DNA of 64,000 nucleotides from Bin55 sp965220235 (GCA_965220235.1 OZ244815.1:1922001-1986000); one strand, 5' to 3'. Counted from the stretch's first letter, positions 18,926 through 29,047 are shown. Translations and numbers: made by a program. The notes: generated from the letters alone by a model not told the origin.

Positions 18926-21900
18926 CACCTCTTGCCAACCAGATTAGAGAGCAATCCATTGACCATGGCCCAATGGGTTTTTTCGCTCGTAATGCCGTTG
19001 CGGCAAACTTGCTCATGTCGGTCTTTCTGCTCGGCGGATTGTGGATGGCAACCAACCTCAATTCAGCCGTATTCCCAACAATCAAACCAGGCATCGTTGC
19101 AGTCAACGTACCGTATCCCGGCGCAACGCCATCGGAAGTAGAAGAAGGCATCACGCGTCGCGTTGAAGAGGCCGTAGCCGGAATCCAAGGGGTCTACAGA
19201 GTTCAGTCGGTCGCTTCGGAAGGACGCGGCTCGATCAATGTTGAGCTGACAGATTTTGCCGATGAAGACGAGGTCTACGAAGACGTTAAATCCGCGGTCG
19301 ATCGGTTGGTCGACTTTCCACCGCAACGCGCGGAGGAAGCGGAGGTAACGATCGCGGAAGCCGTAAGTAGCGTGATGCAACTGGTCGTCTCTGGACCTGT
19401 TCCTGAGACGGAATTAAGAAGCGCAGCGGAGTTTTTACAGGATGCCTTACTTGATCTTGACGGTGTGTCGCTTGTCACCCTGGACGGCGCTCGTGCGTAT
19501 GAGATTTCAATCGAAATAAGTGAACGCACGTTGCGCCAATACGGCCTCACTCTCGAGCAAGTCGCGAATCGCATAAGACAGTACTCGGTAAACCTATCGG
19601 CAGGTGAAATCAAATCAAACGCGGGCGATCTTCTAATCAGAACGAATAAGAAGCTGATGACCGGTGCCGAATTCGAATCAATTCCAATACAAGCGCTTCC
19701 CAACGGTACGACTTTACTCTTAAGAGATATTGCAATTGTTCGTGACGCGTTCGTTGATGACCAGCTAAGAAATGAATTCAACGGCACGCCCGCGATCTTC
19801 GTTCAGGTAAGTCGCTCTGACTCGGAAGACGTTCTTGAAATAGCCGAGATCGTAAAGTCGAATTTGGACGGGATTGCCATTCCCTATGACGTTGACATTG
19901 AGATTTTCCAAGATCAAGCCGAAGTCTTGGAGCAGCGAATAGATCTTCTGGTACGTAACGGTATTCTTGGTTTTACGCTTGTTGTTACGTTCCTCGTACT
20001 CATGCTTGATCTGAAGCTTGCGATCTGGGTAGCGATGGGCGTACCAATTTCATTCCTTGGTGCGATGATCTTCTTCGCTCCTCTTGGCGTTGAGATAACC
20101 ATGGTCTCGCTGTTCGGCTTAATCATGGTTTTAGGCGTCGTCGTCGACGACGCGATCGTTGTTGGCGAGAACATCGGCGCGGTACACGAAACCGGTTTAC
20201 GCGGTGTCGGCGCGTCGATCGCCGGGGCCAAAGGGGTCTTTTCACCCGTGAGCATAGGAGTTCTAACCTCGATGGCAGCATTCGCTCCATTGCTGTTCGC
20301 GACGGGAACTTTCGGACAGATACTTGGGGCGGTACCGCTCGTTGTGATCAGCGTGTTGGTCATTTCGATGATTGAGGTTTTCCTGATTCTGCCAGCTCAC
20401 CTATCCCATGAGAGTTATTGGAGCCGTTGGCCACTGAGTGTTTTGCAGTCCTTAATCGCATCAGGCGTACAGAGATTCCGCGATCGCATACTCGTTCCTG
20501 CGGCCGGCTGGGCCATTAAGCGGCGGTATTTGACGTTGCTGTTAGCACTGGGGTTCCTAGTCGCGTGCGGGTCGCTCCTCTATACCAACACAGTTCGATT
20601 TCTGTTCTTCCCCGACATCGAGTCAGATTCCGTCTCTGCAAACCTGACCTATCCTGTTGGCACGCCGTATGACAACACCGAGGAAGGTGCTGAGCTACTA
20701 CGAAATGCGATTCTTCGCGTGAATGAGGCGGTTGGTGGTACTGAAATAGAGTCACTTAGTATGGTGGTTGGCGGTGGCCTTCAACTAGCCGGCGGTCCTG
20801 GAGGACCCGGTGGGGTCTCTCAAAATAGCAATCGAGCTCAGGTTATCTTAGAGCTCGCGGACGAGAGTATCCGAAAGAACAGTTCCGCGGAAATCGAACG
20901 ATTGTGGCGAAGCGAAGTAGGCAATATTCCGGGCGCCGACTCATTGCAGTTCACTTCATCGTTCATCGGTGGCTCCAATATGGCGTATCAGCTAAGCCAT
21001 CGTGAGAGCGATGTCCTATTACGCGCAGTAAACAGCCTGAAGACACGTTTAGCCGAGGTGGAAGCGTTAGTACAGATTACTGACGATTTCGATCTCGGGA
21101 AGCGTCAATTCGATATCGAACTAACACCAGCTGGCGAAGCTGCTGGTCTCACGAACCTCGACATATCGCGGCAATTGCGACAGAGCTATTTTGGTGAGGA
21201 AATCCAGCGGATTCAACGCAATCGCAATGAAGTGAAAGTAATGGTACGTTTGCCAACCGAGGAACGTAGCAGCACTCGCGACTTTGCTAATTCTCGCATT
21301 CGGCTAAACGACGGCACCGAGGTTCCACTCTTTACGGTTGCGCGAATCGAAGAAAACAGGAGTTTTTCTTCGATCACACGTATCGACGGACGACGTGTCG
21401 TCGAAGTAAGCGCGAGAATTGATAGCGTTCTACGCACACCAAATCAAGTCATCGCTGAGGTGAATGAGTTCGTACTACCGGACTTAAAGCAAGCGTTTCC
21501 GCGTCTCCTTGTAAGAGAAGCCGGTTTCGCTCAAGAACAAGCCGAGGACTTTATACAGTTAGGTTTGCTGGCTGTGTCCTCTATCCTGTTGATGTACATA
21601 CTCTTGGCGAGCCAGCTTCGTAACTATTCCATGCCATTTACCGTGTTATCCGCGATCCCATTCGGAGCAGGCGGCGCGATTGTGGGACATTGGTTACTCG
21701 GCTTCGATCTTTCGTTCGTCTCGATTTTTGGAATCATCGCATTGAGCGGTATCGTCGTTAATAACTCCCTCGTACTGACCGATTTGTTCTTACGACTGCG
21801 TGCGGCAGGTATCGAATTTGAAGAAGCGATCCGAGAAGCCGTACGTGGTCGCTTCAGAGCAGTTTTCCTTACGACAGCAACGACGGCACTTGGTCTTACT

Positions 21901-22215
21901 CCTATGCTGTTTGAAACGAGCATGCAAGCTCAGTTTCTGATTCCAATGGCAGTTAGTCTCGCAACAGGCACCGTTTTCGCCGCCGTTACTACGCTCTTCA
22001 TCGTGCCAAGTCTGATCCAAATCAGAAAGGACATCAAGTCACTATTTCGTATGCACGAGGATACCGCCGAACTTAAAAAGGCATTCAAACCTGCAGAAGA
22101 AAGAGAAATTGCGTTTGGTGCCGAACCTAAGGACGCTTCGACGGCTTCTCCTACAGGTGGAGGATTCACTAATGATCTCGCAACAGGTCCGGCAGAAGAC
22201 CGCATTCGTTCCTAG
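18922..22215 (+). CDS. RND efflux permease (AcrB/MexB-like)
   Basis: 1097 residues, the usual size for RND pumps: two repeats of six transmembrane helices, each with a large periplasmic loop. N-terminal FFARNAVAANLLM precedes helix 1. VVVDDAIVVGENI carries the two Asp of the proton relay in helix 4. The second repeat contains GIIALSGIVVNNSLVLTD. It forms a tripartite export pump with the adaptor encoded just upstream. The C-terminal tail (about 50 residues) is hydrophilic and low in conservation. The substrate is unknown. Confidence 0.94.
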   Translation: MTPLANQIREQSIDHGPMGFFARNAVAANLLMSVFLLGGLWMATNLNSAVFPTIKPGIVAVNVPYPGATPSEVEEGITRRVEEAVAGIQGVYRVQSVASEGRGSINVELTDFADEDEVYEDVKSAVDRLVDFPPQRAEEAEVTIAEAVSSVMQLVVSGPVPETELRSAAEFLQDALLDLDGVSLVTLDGARAYEISIEISERTLRQYGLTLEQVANRIRQYSVNLSAGEIKSNAGDLLIRTNKKLMTGAEFESIPIQALPNGTTLLLRDIAIVRDAFVDDQLRNEFNGTPAIFVQVSRSDSEDVLEIAEIVKSNLDGIAIPYDVDIEIFQDQAEVLEQRIDLLVRNGILGFTLVVTFLVLMLDLKLAIWVAMGVPISFLGAMIFFAPLGVEITMVSLFGLIMVLGVVVDDAIVVGENIGAVHETGLRGVGASIAGAKGVFSPVSIGVLTSMAAFAPLLFATGTFGQILGAVPLVVISVLVISMIEVFLILPAHLSHESYWSRWPLSVLQSLIASGVQRFRDRILVPAAGWAIKRRYLTLLLALGFLVACGSLLYTNTVRFLFFPDIESDSVSANLTYPVGTPYDNTEEGAELLRNAILRVNEAVGGTEIESLSMVVGGGLQLAGGPGGPGGVSQNSNRAQVILELADESIRKNSSAEIERLWRSEVGNIPGADSLQFTSSFIGGSNMAYQLSHRESDVLLRAVNSLKTRLAEVEALVQITDDFDLGKRQFDIELTPAGEAAGLTNLDISRQLRQSYFGEEIQRIQRNRNEVKVMVRLPTEERSSTRDFANSRIRLNDGTEVPLFTVARIEENRSFSSITRIDGRRVVEVSARIDSVLRTPNQVIAEVNEFVLPDLKQAFPRLLVREAGFAQEQAEDFIQLGLLAVSSILLMYILLASQLRNYSMPFTVLSAIPFGAGGAIVGHWLLGFDLSFVSIFGIIALSGIVVNNSLVLTDLFLRLRAAGIEFEEAIREAVRGRFRAVFLTTATTALGLTPMLFETSMQAQFLIPMAVSLATGTVFAAVTTLFIVPSLIQIRKDIKSLFRMHEDTAELKKAFKPAEEREIAFGAEPKDASTASPTGGGFTNDLATGPAEDRIRS

Positions 22216-22350
22216 TGATGCGTAATAGGTCTTATCGCATCAGAATCAACCGTGTATTCGTTGAAATCAAATCCGTTTACGGAAGTTGATTGTTGAGTCT
22301 GAAAGGTAGAATCCAATACCGATTATTCCTCCGTATGAAGAACTAAATCC

Positions 22351-23598
22351 ATGAGCGATATGCGATTCGGCGCGTTTCTGGCACCGCACCACCCCATCGG
22401 TGAACACCCAACGCTACAGCTGCAAAGCGACCTTGAGCTCGTCGCCCACATGGATCGCCTCGGATTTGATGAGTTTTGGTGCGGAGAGCACCATTCGACT
22501 GGTTGGGAGGTCATTGCGTCGCCGGAACTTTTCCTTGCTGCAGCCGCAGAACGGACCCATCGTATTCGTCTTGGTACAGGAGTTGTGTCCTTACCTTACC
22601 ACCATCCATTTATGGTGGCTCAAAGAATGGCGCAGCTAGATCATCAATCCCGTGGTCGGGTGATATTTGGCTCCGGACCAGGCGCGCTCCCGAGTGATGC
22701 GCACACGCTTGGTGTCGACCCGATGGTGTTGCGCGATCGTCAAGACGAAGCGATTGGCGTCATCCGCCAGTTGTTCGACGCGAACGAACGATTTACCGTA
22801 GAGTCAGAGTGGTTTACGTTAAGAGATGCGAAACTGCAGCTGAAGCCCGTGCAAAAAAACATGGAGTTTACGGTCGCGTCGTTGGTCAGCCCTTCCGGTA
22901 TGACACTGGCAGGCAAACACGGGATCGGCGTTTTGTCGATCGGTTCGACTTCGCAAGCAGGTATTCAGGCACTTCCATTGCAGTGGAGTTTTGCTGAAGA
23001 AGCCGCTGAGAAACACGGTAATTCGGTCGACCGAAGCGCTTGGCGTCTTGTACTGAACTGGCATATTGCCGAAACTCGCGATAAGGCTCGCGAGCAAGCA
23101 CGTGAAGGGTTATTCCGTCATAACAATGAATACACGGTTGGTACGCTAGCGGCGGGTCAAGGACAGATATTTAAGACTCCCGATGAAGCTGTGGATGTCA
23201 TGGCGTTTAGCGAAGGAAGCGTCAGCGTGATCGGTACTCCAGATGATCTCGTGGCAAAGATCTACGAAATGCAGGAGCTGTCTGGCGGTTTCGGATGCGT
23301 CATCGGCTTCGCACATGATTGGGCAAATCGTGCGGATACGCTGAATAGTTGGGATTTAGTTGCACGATATGTCATTCCCGAAGTTAACGGTCTGCTACAT
23401 GATTACCGTGAGTCAAATCAATATGTAATAGAGAATCGGGAAACCTGGATGCGCGCTGGTATGGCGATCAATGCGAAAATACAGGAGAATGAACGCGCTG
23501 CGGAAGCAATGAAAGCCGCACAAAACAAGAGAGCTGCCTCAGCACTTCAAGCTCACGCTTCGACTGAGATCGAGAAAGCTGCTTCTGATTCAGACTGA
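22351..23598 (+). CDS. LLM class (bacterial luciferase-like) flavin-dependent monooxygenase
   Basis: 415 residues with the TIM-barrel signatures of the luciferase-like family: FWCGEHHSTG near residue 45, IRLGTGVVSLPYHHPFMVAQRMAQLDHQSRGR, and FGSGPGALPSD. Members oxidise aldehydes, terpenes, sulfonates or alkanes with reduced flavin. The C-terminal 50 residues are charged and Ala-rich, probably helical. It is convergent with an acyl-CoA dehydrogenase-like hydroxylase gene. A second family member lies at 48.8 kb. The substrate is not predictable. Confidence 0.9.
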   Translation: MSDMRFGAFLAPHHPIGEHPTLQLQSDLELVAHMDRLGFDEFWCGEHHSTGWEVIASPELFLAAAAERTHRIRLGTGVVSLPYHHPFMVAQRMAQLDHQSRGRVIFGSGPGALPSDAHTLGVDPMVLRDRQDEAIGVIRQLFDANERFTVESEWFTLRDAKLQLKPVQKNMEFTVASLVSPSGMTLAGKHGIGVLSIGSTSQAGIQALPLQWSFAEEAAEKHGNSVDRSAWRLVLNWHIAETRDKAREQAREGLFRHNNEYTVGTLAAGQGQIFKTPDEAVDVMAFSEGSVSVIGTPDDLVAKIYEMQELSGGFGCVIGFAHDWANRADTLNSWDLVARYVIPEVNGLLHDYRESNQYVIENRETWMRAGMAINAKIQENERAAEAMKAAQNKRAASALQAHASTEIEKAASDSD

Positions 23599-23638
23599 GT
23601 GTATTGGGACTTACTACTAAGGAAATGGTTGGTACGAA

Positions 23639-24772
23639 CTAATACACTCCGCCTTCAAGACTCTCACCGAGCAAATGAGCTCCAACAGTCTGATAGTGAG
23701 ATTCTCGCCCCTGAACTTGCTGCGTAATAACGTGAATGTCTTGAAACTTACGCTGGATAACGGTAGATTCGAATATCGCGTTCGAACCAGTTAAGTTGTA
23801 AACAATATCGACTACTTGCGCAGATTGTCTAATCGCGTGAGTACCGGCCAAGCGTAACTGCAATCGCTCGTCGAGAGAGATTCTGCTGTTACGTTGAACG
23901 TTCTCCCATACTCGACCGACAGTTTCATATAGAAAAGCTCTCGCGCCGCCAAAGAGACCTTCTGCGAGACCAATCTTGCTCTGCACGACTGGGTCTTGTG
24001 CGAGTGTCAATTTGCCGAATTGAGGTCTTTTCGTGTGACTTAATTCGATCACACTATCCAAACCAGAACGAGCCACACCAAGTGCGACGCATCCAAACCC
24101 GCACGCAAACAGCAACGATATTGGGATCTTGTAGATAGGTCCAGGTTCGATATGCGGGAGATCCATTCGCATGACACGTTGCTCTGGTACGAAATAGTCT
24201 TGGCAGGTAAAACCAAAACTTCCCGTTCCTCTGAGACCATGCACTTGCCAGTTATCGATCAGCTCGATCTCATCTTTTGGCAAGAAGTGCAGCCGCGGCG
24301 GATGACTTGAGCTGGTAACGAGTGCAGCTAGCCAATTCGCGTGTCTGCAACCACTAGAAAATATCCACTTGCCACTAAGTGAATATCCACCGGGCACAGA
24401 TTTTGATGTCGCGTTGATTGGCGGACCGTTACCGCAACTCCCCTCGGGTACTCCCCAGATCTCACGTGCTAGCTCCTCGGGTTCTCGTCCCGCATTGGTT
24501 GCAAATACATTTCCTTGATTAATGCACCATCCCACGCTGCCATCCGCGTGTGCGATCGTAGATATGACGTCAAGGTATTCGTACCAATCCATCTCTTCGC
24601 CTCCAAGCCGTTTTGGGACTAGTAGACGAAGCAAATTTACTTGCTTGAGCTTTACGACGAGATCAATAGGAATCTCTCGATTTGCGTCGATCGTATCTCC
24701 TGCAGCAACAATTTCATCGTAGAGAGTCTTCGCGCGCGTGAGAGGTGCTGGTTGTGAATGTAATTGATTCAA
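23639..24772 (-). CDS. Acyl-CoA dehydrogenase-like flavin monooxygenase (HsaA type)
   Basis: 377 residues. The layout (YEYLDVISTIAHADGSVGW, then SGKWIFSSGCRHANW, then a type-2 C-terminal helical domain) matches the group of acyl-CoA dehydrogenase-fold proteins that act as flavin-dependent hydroxylases, such as HsaA. These use reduced flavin from a separate reductase. A paralogue with the same motifs lies at 51.0-52.2 kb. The genuine dehydrogenase at 40.9-42.0 kb differs clearly. Which substrate it hydroxylates cannot be read from the sequence. Confidence 0.85.
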   Translation of the reverse strand: MNQLHSQPAPLTRAKTLYDEIVAAGDTIDANREIPIDLVVKLKQVNLLRLLVPKRLGGEEMDWYEYLDVISTIAHADGSVGWCINQGNVFATNAGREPEELAREIWGVPEGSCGNGPPINATSKSVPGGYSLSGKWIFSSGCRHANWLAALVTSSSHPPRLHFLPKDEIELIDNWQVHGLRGTGSFGFTCQDYFVPEQRVMRMDLPHIEPGPIYKIPISLLFACGFGCVALGVARSGLDSVIELSHTKRPQFGKLTLAQDPVVQSKIGLAEGLFGGARAFLYETVGRVWENVQRNSRISLDERLQLRLAGTHAIRQSAQVVDIVYNLTGSNAIFESTVIQRKFQDIHVITQQVQGRESHYQTVGAHLLGESLEGGVY

Positions 24773-25099
24773 TTGGAGAGGACTAGCGACGGCTCTACTG
24801 TCAAGCTAGTTTTCGTTCAGGTAATTGCCTTGTTGATATCAAGCGATTTGAGGAAGGCAGTGAAATGCCGATCAGAATTGAGGCGAATTTTCGCATAGTT
24901 AGTTCGAACACCGAAATTGAAGGAAAGCACCGTTTATCCTCGGCGTATGTGTCTATTCGTAACCAACCCTCACATTAGAGTATCAGCCCGGATTGGGTTT
25001 GAAGCGATTCAGAGATGGTTTATATGTCATGTCGAACACTAGCTAGTCTCGCTTGACGCTTGAGAAAGTAGATTCGATTAACAAGCGATTCCAGAGCGG
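24773..25099. other. Non-coding stretch between hydroxylase and TonB receptor genes
   Basis: About 330 bp with no convincing gene, RNA or repeat on either strand. Its left end must hold the promoter of the hydroxylase gene (minus strand). The right end adjoins the receptor's terminator. Confidence 0.5.
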
Positions 25100-25101
25100 C
25101 A

Positions 25102-25150
25102 GAAAGAAAAAAAACAAGAGTGCGAACCCCAGATCGAGGTTCGCACTCTT
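25102..25150 (-). terminator. Strong rho-independent terminator for third TonB receptor
   Basis: A 13-bp perfect stem (25116-25128 paired with 25138-25150) with a 9-nt loop. On the minus strand it is followed by a T-rich tract at 25103-25114. It lies about 65 bp after the receptor stop codon. Confidence 0.92.
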
Positions 25151-25159
25151 CTTAGTCAA

Positions 25160-25194
25160 AAATCGATCTACCCTAAAAAGGTAGTGATCGATTT
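25160..25194 (-). repeat. Second hairpin in the 3' UTR of the TonB receptor
   Basis: A long inverted repeat (arms AAATCGATCTACC and GGTA-GT-GATCGATTT) directly after the receptor stop and before the terminator. The two hairpins in series may protect the mRNA 3' end. Confidence 0.6.
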
Positions 25195-25212
25195 AATACC
25201 GTTGGTCAACCC

Positions 25213-28197
25213 TTAGAAAATCACTTCGAGATTGACGTGCATATAGCGACCCAGAGCGTCGAAAAATGCCGGGAACGTATTGCCGTTACCAGGAGCTGTA
25301 CCCGCATCAGAACTGACTTGAGGGTCCTTGTCAAACAGGTTACTAATACCACCAGTCAGAATGTACGTGTCCGACGCGTTCCACTCGACAGTGAGATCAA
25401 AGTAAATTTCGCGGTCGAAATCAATCTCATTGGAACCAAGATCTTCCGTTTCACCAAGATAGCGCATCCCTAGAGAAACTCTGGTGTCATATTCAGTGTC
25501 CAAGGACAGCTTGTAATTTCCGCTCCAATCCGGTTGCGGATTCTTACCACACGAGAGACCCCAGTAGCCGACACACTCGGTGACCGGTTCACCAGGTAGT
25601 TCGATAAAGCTGGCTTCAAGCACTCGCGTAGTTACGCCTTCGAGTCCCATCGGACCAAGCGGTGAATCGAAGTCGTAACTGAAGATGATGTCGATGCCTT
25701 TCACCGACTCCTCGGTGATATTGGTGGTCTGGGTATCAATGTAGCCCCCTGAAAGCCACAGCGATCCAGTAACTGGATGGCGATGGATGTTGTCGCAAAA
25801 CGTCTGGATGCCGGTTTCAAGACACTTGTCTAGCGAAGTAGCCGCGGGAACGGTACCTACCCCGTCTTCCAAGCTAATATCAAAATAGTCTACCGTTACC
25901 GTCACGCCACCAAAGAGGTCTGGAGTTAGCACCATACCCGCTGTAATCGAATTCGCTTCCTCAGGCCTTGTGTTCGGATTACCACCGAAGCGAATGTTGT
26001 ATTGGTCGGCAGGCGATTTAAGATCGGTGCCGTACAAGGCAGGTGAAAGACCCGTGTTAGCACATTGTGCTTGGGTTGCGGTCATATTCAAACCGCATGG
26101 ATCGTCAGGAAGGTCTGTCAGACTGTCACCCATGGCGGTATATAGTTCCGCCAAATTGGCGTGTCGAATGGCTGATTGGAACGATCCACGGATCGCAATT
26201 GCGTCATTTGCACGGAAAAACGCACCAAACTTATACGTATCGGTCGATTGACCTGTGGAATAGTCCGCGTAGCGATATCCGAAATCGACACTGAAGCTAT
26301 CCAGAACGGGGATGCCAAGTTCCAGGAAGAACTCATCAACATCATATGCACCCGTCAACGGGACAGAAGCACCACCGGAACCAGCTCGGTCACCGGCTTT
26401 GTTTGGTGCGTCTGGACGAAAGTCCGTTCTTAGTTCCTTGGTTTCGTAACCGAGGGCAACAGATATCGCACTAGGTGCACCAGGCAAAGTCACCGGAGTT
26501 TCACCTGTCAGTACCCCCTGTAAGATGCGTTGTGAACCCGAACCGAGGATAAAGTTAGACTGAGCAATGTAGTCCTGCAGTTCCTGCCCGCCGTCGTGGA
26601 CACCTTGAATGCCGCCGTCGCCAGGTAGACCGCCGCTGAACAGGTTATAGGGTACGCAATTTGGATCCGATCCGTCAAGAACAGAGACGCACGTAGGTAC
26701 GCCATTGACGCTAACTACATTCACTGCACGGTTGATGTTCGTCACTGACAGGTCGTTTCGATATTCCTCTGCGAAGTCGACTTCGGATAATTGATAGCTA
26801 ACGTCGTAGGACCACGTGTCACTGATGTCGCCACGCATTCCGAACGTTTGCGTGAGGTTGTCGTAGGTCCTGATGCTCTGACGCGGCAAGCCTTCTACGT
26901 TGCGCTTCAGCGAATACAACGGTGCGTGATACCCGACAATCTCGCCTTCGCTTACCGCTTGATCTAACCCGGAGATGTACTGTAAGGCTGCCCTACTCGT
27001 TGCGAAATCCGGAGCGTGATCACCACCCATGCCAATCCAGTTAGAACAGGCGACCTCGTGCTGCTGTCGGGACAATAGTGCGTTGTAACACGGCAATCGG
27101 TTGATAGCGCCGAACGTACCCGAGTACGCGATCTGCGCGTTTGACGCGGACCTCATCGATCGTACGCTGGCATATATTTCGGACACGTCGGTCAGTTCGA
27201 ATTTGCCAAACAAGCCAGAATTCAAGCGATCGTCAGGGCGTTGGAAAAAGTTGGTCGGGTTGTAATTGAATGTTTGACCGGCGCGCGGTACAAACTCATC
27301 GCCTTGTACCTTCACGTCCAGACGCGTAACTTCTGGATCAACGTTGGTAAAACCTAGCGCGCCATACAGACCGAAATCAGCCCAGCGACCGGGTGGGATC
27401 GTTGAGGAGCCACCGCAAGCGCTCTTGCCTCTGGTCAACGCGCACGCAGACGTGTCGTAGTCACCTTGTAGGATTGGTCGGGTGTCAGTCTTTTCAATGA
27501 AGGCTGTGACATGACCGCGATCGTCGAAGACGGACCCACCGAATGCAATAGCAAGTTTAGTGGTTTCCCCAGTAGTGATGTTTTCAGGCGCGACTTCGTA
27601 ATCGAATGACTCCACCAATTCACGCAGTGAGTTGTTGTCATTGGTGTGTTGATAGAAACTGTGAGTCACGTTGGCTTTGAAGCCTTCGAACTCATCATTG
27701 AGAATGAAATTGACGACACCTGCCACCGCATCAGAACCGTAAACGGACGACGCACCGCCAGTTAACACTTCCACTCGCTCAAGGAGCAAGGAAGGAATGC
27801 TGTTTAGATCAGCGCAATTGCCACCACCGGTGGTACCAGGAGCTAACCGCTGGCCGTTGAGCAACACCAAGGTGCGCGAACAACCGAGGTTGCGTAGATT
27901 TACGGTCGCAGTACCCGAAGCTCCGTTTGATGCCGTAATCGCTTGTCCAGGCGAGATTTGCGGCAAATCATTCAGATAGTCTTCGACCCGCGTGATTCCG
28001 CGATCTGAGATGTCTTCGACTTGAATCGTCGTGATCTGTGAAGAACTAACCACGTTAGCATCGCGAATACGCGTGCCTGTAACGACGACCTCTTCGATTT
28101 GGACTTCTTCGTCCTGAGCAAATGTTGTCTGTATTACGCCGTGACCAGATAGTATGACACCGCATAAAAGCAACATAAATAGCTTGTTAGTTCGCAT
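25213..28197 (-). CDS. TonB-dependent receptor next to an IS insertion
   Basis: 994 residues. A signal peptide (LFMLLLCGVILSGHGVIQTTFAQ) is followed by a TonB box (IEEVVVTGTRIRDAN), a plug domain (LRNLGCSRTLVLLNGQR; LERVEVLTGGASSVYGSDAVAG) and a beta-barrel ending in Phe (MHVNLEVIF), the standard outer-membrane assembly signal. An IS3-type element starts only 16 bp upstream of its ATG, so the native promoter and probably part of the leader have been displaced. No good Shine-Dalgarno is seen in those 16 bp. The coding region itself is intact. The substrate is unknown. Confidence 0.93.
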   Translation of the reverse strand: MRTNKLFMLLLCGVILSGHGVIQTTFAQDEEVQIEEVVVTGTRIRDANVVSSSQITTIQVEDISDRGITRVEDYLNDLPQISPGQAITASNGASGTATVNLRNLGCSRTLVLLNGQRLAPGTTGGGNCADLNSIPSLLLERVEVLTGGASSVYGSDAVAGVVNFILNDEFEGFKANVTHSFYQHTNDNNSLRELVESFDYEVAPENITTGETTKLAIAFGGSVFDDRGHVTAFIEKTDTRPILQGDYDTSACALTRGKSACGGSSTIPPGRWADFGLYGALGFTNVDPEVTRLDVKVQGDEFVPRAGQTFNYNPTNFFQRPDDRLNSGLFGKFELTDVSEIYASVRSMRSASNAQIAYSGTFGAINRLPCYNALLSRQQHEVACSNWIGMGGDHAPDFATSRAALQYISGLDQAVSEGEIVGYHAPLYSLKRNVEGLPRQSIRTYDNLTQTFGMRGDISDTWSYDVSYQLSEVDFAEEYRNDLSVTNINRAVNVVSVNGVPTCVSVLDGSDPNCVPYNLFSGGLPGDGGIQGVHDGGQELQDYIAQSNFILGSGSQRILQGVLTGETPVTLPGAPSAISVALGYETKELRTDFRPDAPNKAGDRAGSGGASVPLTGAYDVDEFFLELGIPVLDSFSVDFGYRYADYSTGQSTDTYKFGAFFRANDAIAIRGSFQSAIRHANLAELYTAMGDSLTDLPDDPCGLNMTATQAQCANTGLSPALYGTDLKSPADQYNIRFGGNPNTRPEEANSITAGMVLTPDLFGGVTVTVDYFDISLEDGVGTVPAATSLDKCLETGIQTFCDNIHRHPVTGSLWLSGGYIDTQTTNITEESVKGIDIIFSYDFDSPLGPMGLEGVTTRVLEASFIELPGEPVTECVGYWGLSCGKNPQPDWSGNYKLSLDTEYDTRVSLGMRYLGETEDLGSNEIDFDREIYFDLTVEWNASDTYILTGGISNLFDKDPQVSSDAGTAPGNGNTFPAFFDALGRYMHVNLEVIF

Positions 28198-28267
28198 TGT
28201 TTACAACCGGGTATGCGCACGTTTAGGGGGACAGTTTATTTGCAGAATTTAACTTAGGAGCATGCAA

Positions 28268-28567
28268 ATGACTGAACCTCGAAAGAAAGGCCGTCAAGGT
28301 CATCGCTACAGTGATGAATTCAAGCGTGAAGCGGTGCAGCTGTTGACGAACACGCCGGCCACGGCGGCGGAAGTGAGCGCCCAACTCGGCGTCAGCGAAG
28401 GCACGCTATGGCGATGGCACAAGCTGTTGACGACACCATCGACGTCGGCTGAGCGCCCGACCTATGAGGAATTAGAGAAAGAAGTGGGACGGCTGAAGGT
28501 CGAGAATGACTTTTTAAAAAAGGCGTCGAGTTACTTCGCCTCACGCCAACCGACCGGTATCAGGTGA
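28268..28567 (+). CDS. IS3-family transposase OrfA
   Basis: About 99 residues. A helix-turn-helix (FKREAVQLLTNTP through VSEGTLWRWHKLL) and a leucine-zipper-like C-terminus (YEELEKEVGRLKVENDFLKKA) are typical of OrfA, which binds the IS ends and oligomerises. ATG 28268 is preferred over 28262 because TAGGAG at 28254-28259 is better spaced from it. A slippery A-AAA-AAG heptamer at 28516-28522, in the right phase, would shift ribosomes by -1 into the orfB frame and make the OrfAB transposase. Confidence 0.9.
   Translation: MTEPRKKGRQGHRYSDEFKREAVQLLTNTPATAAEVSAQLGVSEGTLWRWHKLLTTPSTSAERPTYEELEKEVGRLKVENDFLKKASSYFASRQPTGIR
28516..28522 (+). promoter_or_regulatory. Programmed -1 frameshift site of IS3 orfAB
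   Basis: The heptamer AAAAAAG sits in orfA phase as A-AAA-AAG. The -1 frame continues open straight into orfB (G-V-E-L-L-R...), so the fusion OrfAB can be produced as in IS911 and other IS3-family elements. Confidence 0.75.
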
Positions 28568-29004
28568 TCGCGGCCCTCGACGACACCTACCCGGTGTCGT
28601 ACATGTGTGAGCGCCTGGGCGTGACGCGCAGCAAGTACTACGCCTGGTGCCAACGTGGGGGCGCGTCCACACGGGAACTCGAGGATCGTCGCTTGCGCAC
28701 GCTGATGCGTGTGATCCATGCCGAATGGGGCGGGATCTTCGGGTATCGTCGGATGCGTGAGATCCTGCGAACGCAGCATGATGAATGGCTCGGTGAGCGT
28801 CGGGTACGACGGCTCATGAAAGAGGCTTCGCTGTGGGGCGTACCCTTGAAGAAACGCCGACATCGGCGAGCCCGGGTGACCGCAGATGACGTCCCTGATC
28901 TCGTGCAACGCGACTTCGCAGCAGCGGATCCGAACACGATCTGGGTATCCGACCTGACCGAGGTCCGGACCGCGGAAGGCAAGGTGTGTCATTGTCAAGT
29001 TTAA
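28564..29004 (+). pseudogene. IS3-family transposase OrfB, 5' fragment (interrupted)
   Basis: The N-terminal half of an rve/DDE integrase-type transposase: HTH_21 region (VTRSKYYAWCQRGG; GYRRMREIL) and the first catalytic Asp in WVSDLTEV. The frame is broken at 28986 by the IS21-type element, and the last residues before the stop (CHCQV) come from the inserted DNA. Removing the insertion plus one copy of the target duplication rejoins it in frame with the fragment at 31019-31480 to give a 294-residue OrfB. GTG 28564 overlaps the orfA stop. Confidence 0.9.
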
Positions 29005-29047
29005 ATGTCCCATTTTTATCAATTTAATTTGTCCCACTTTTGTCAAC

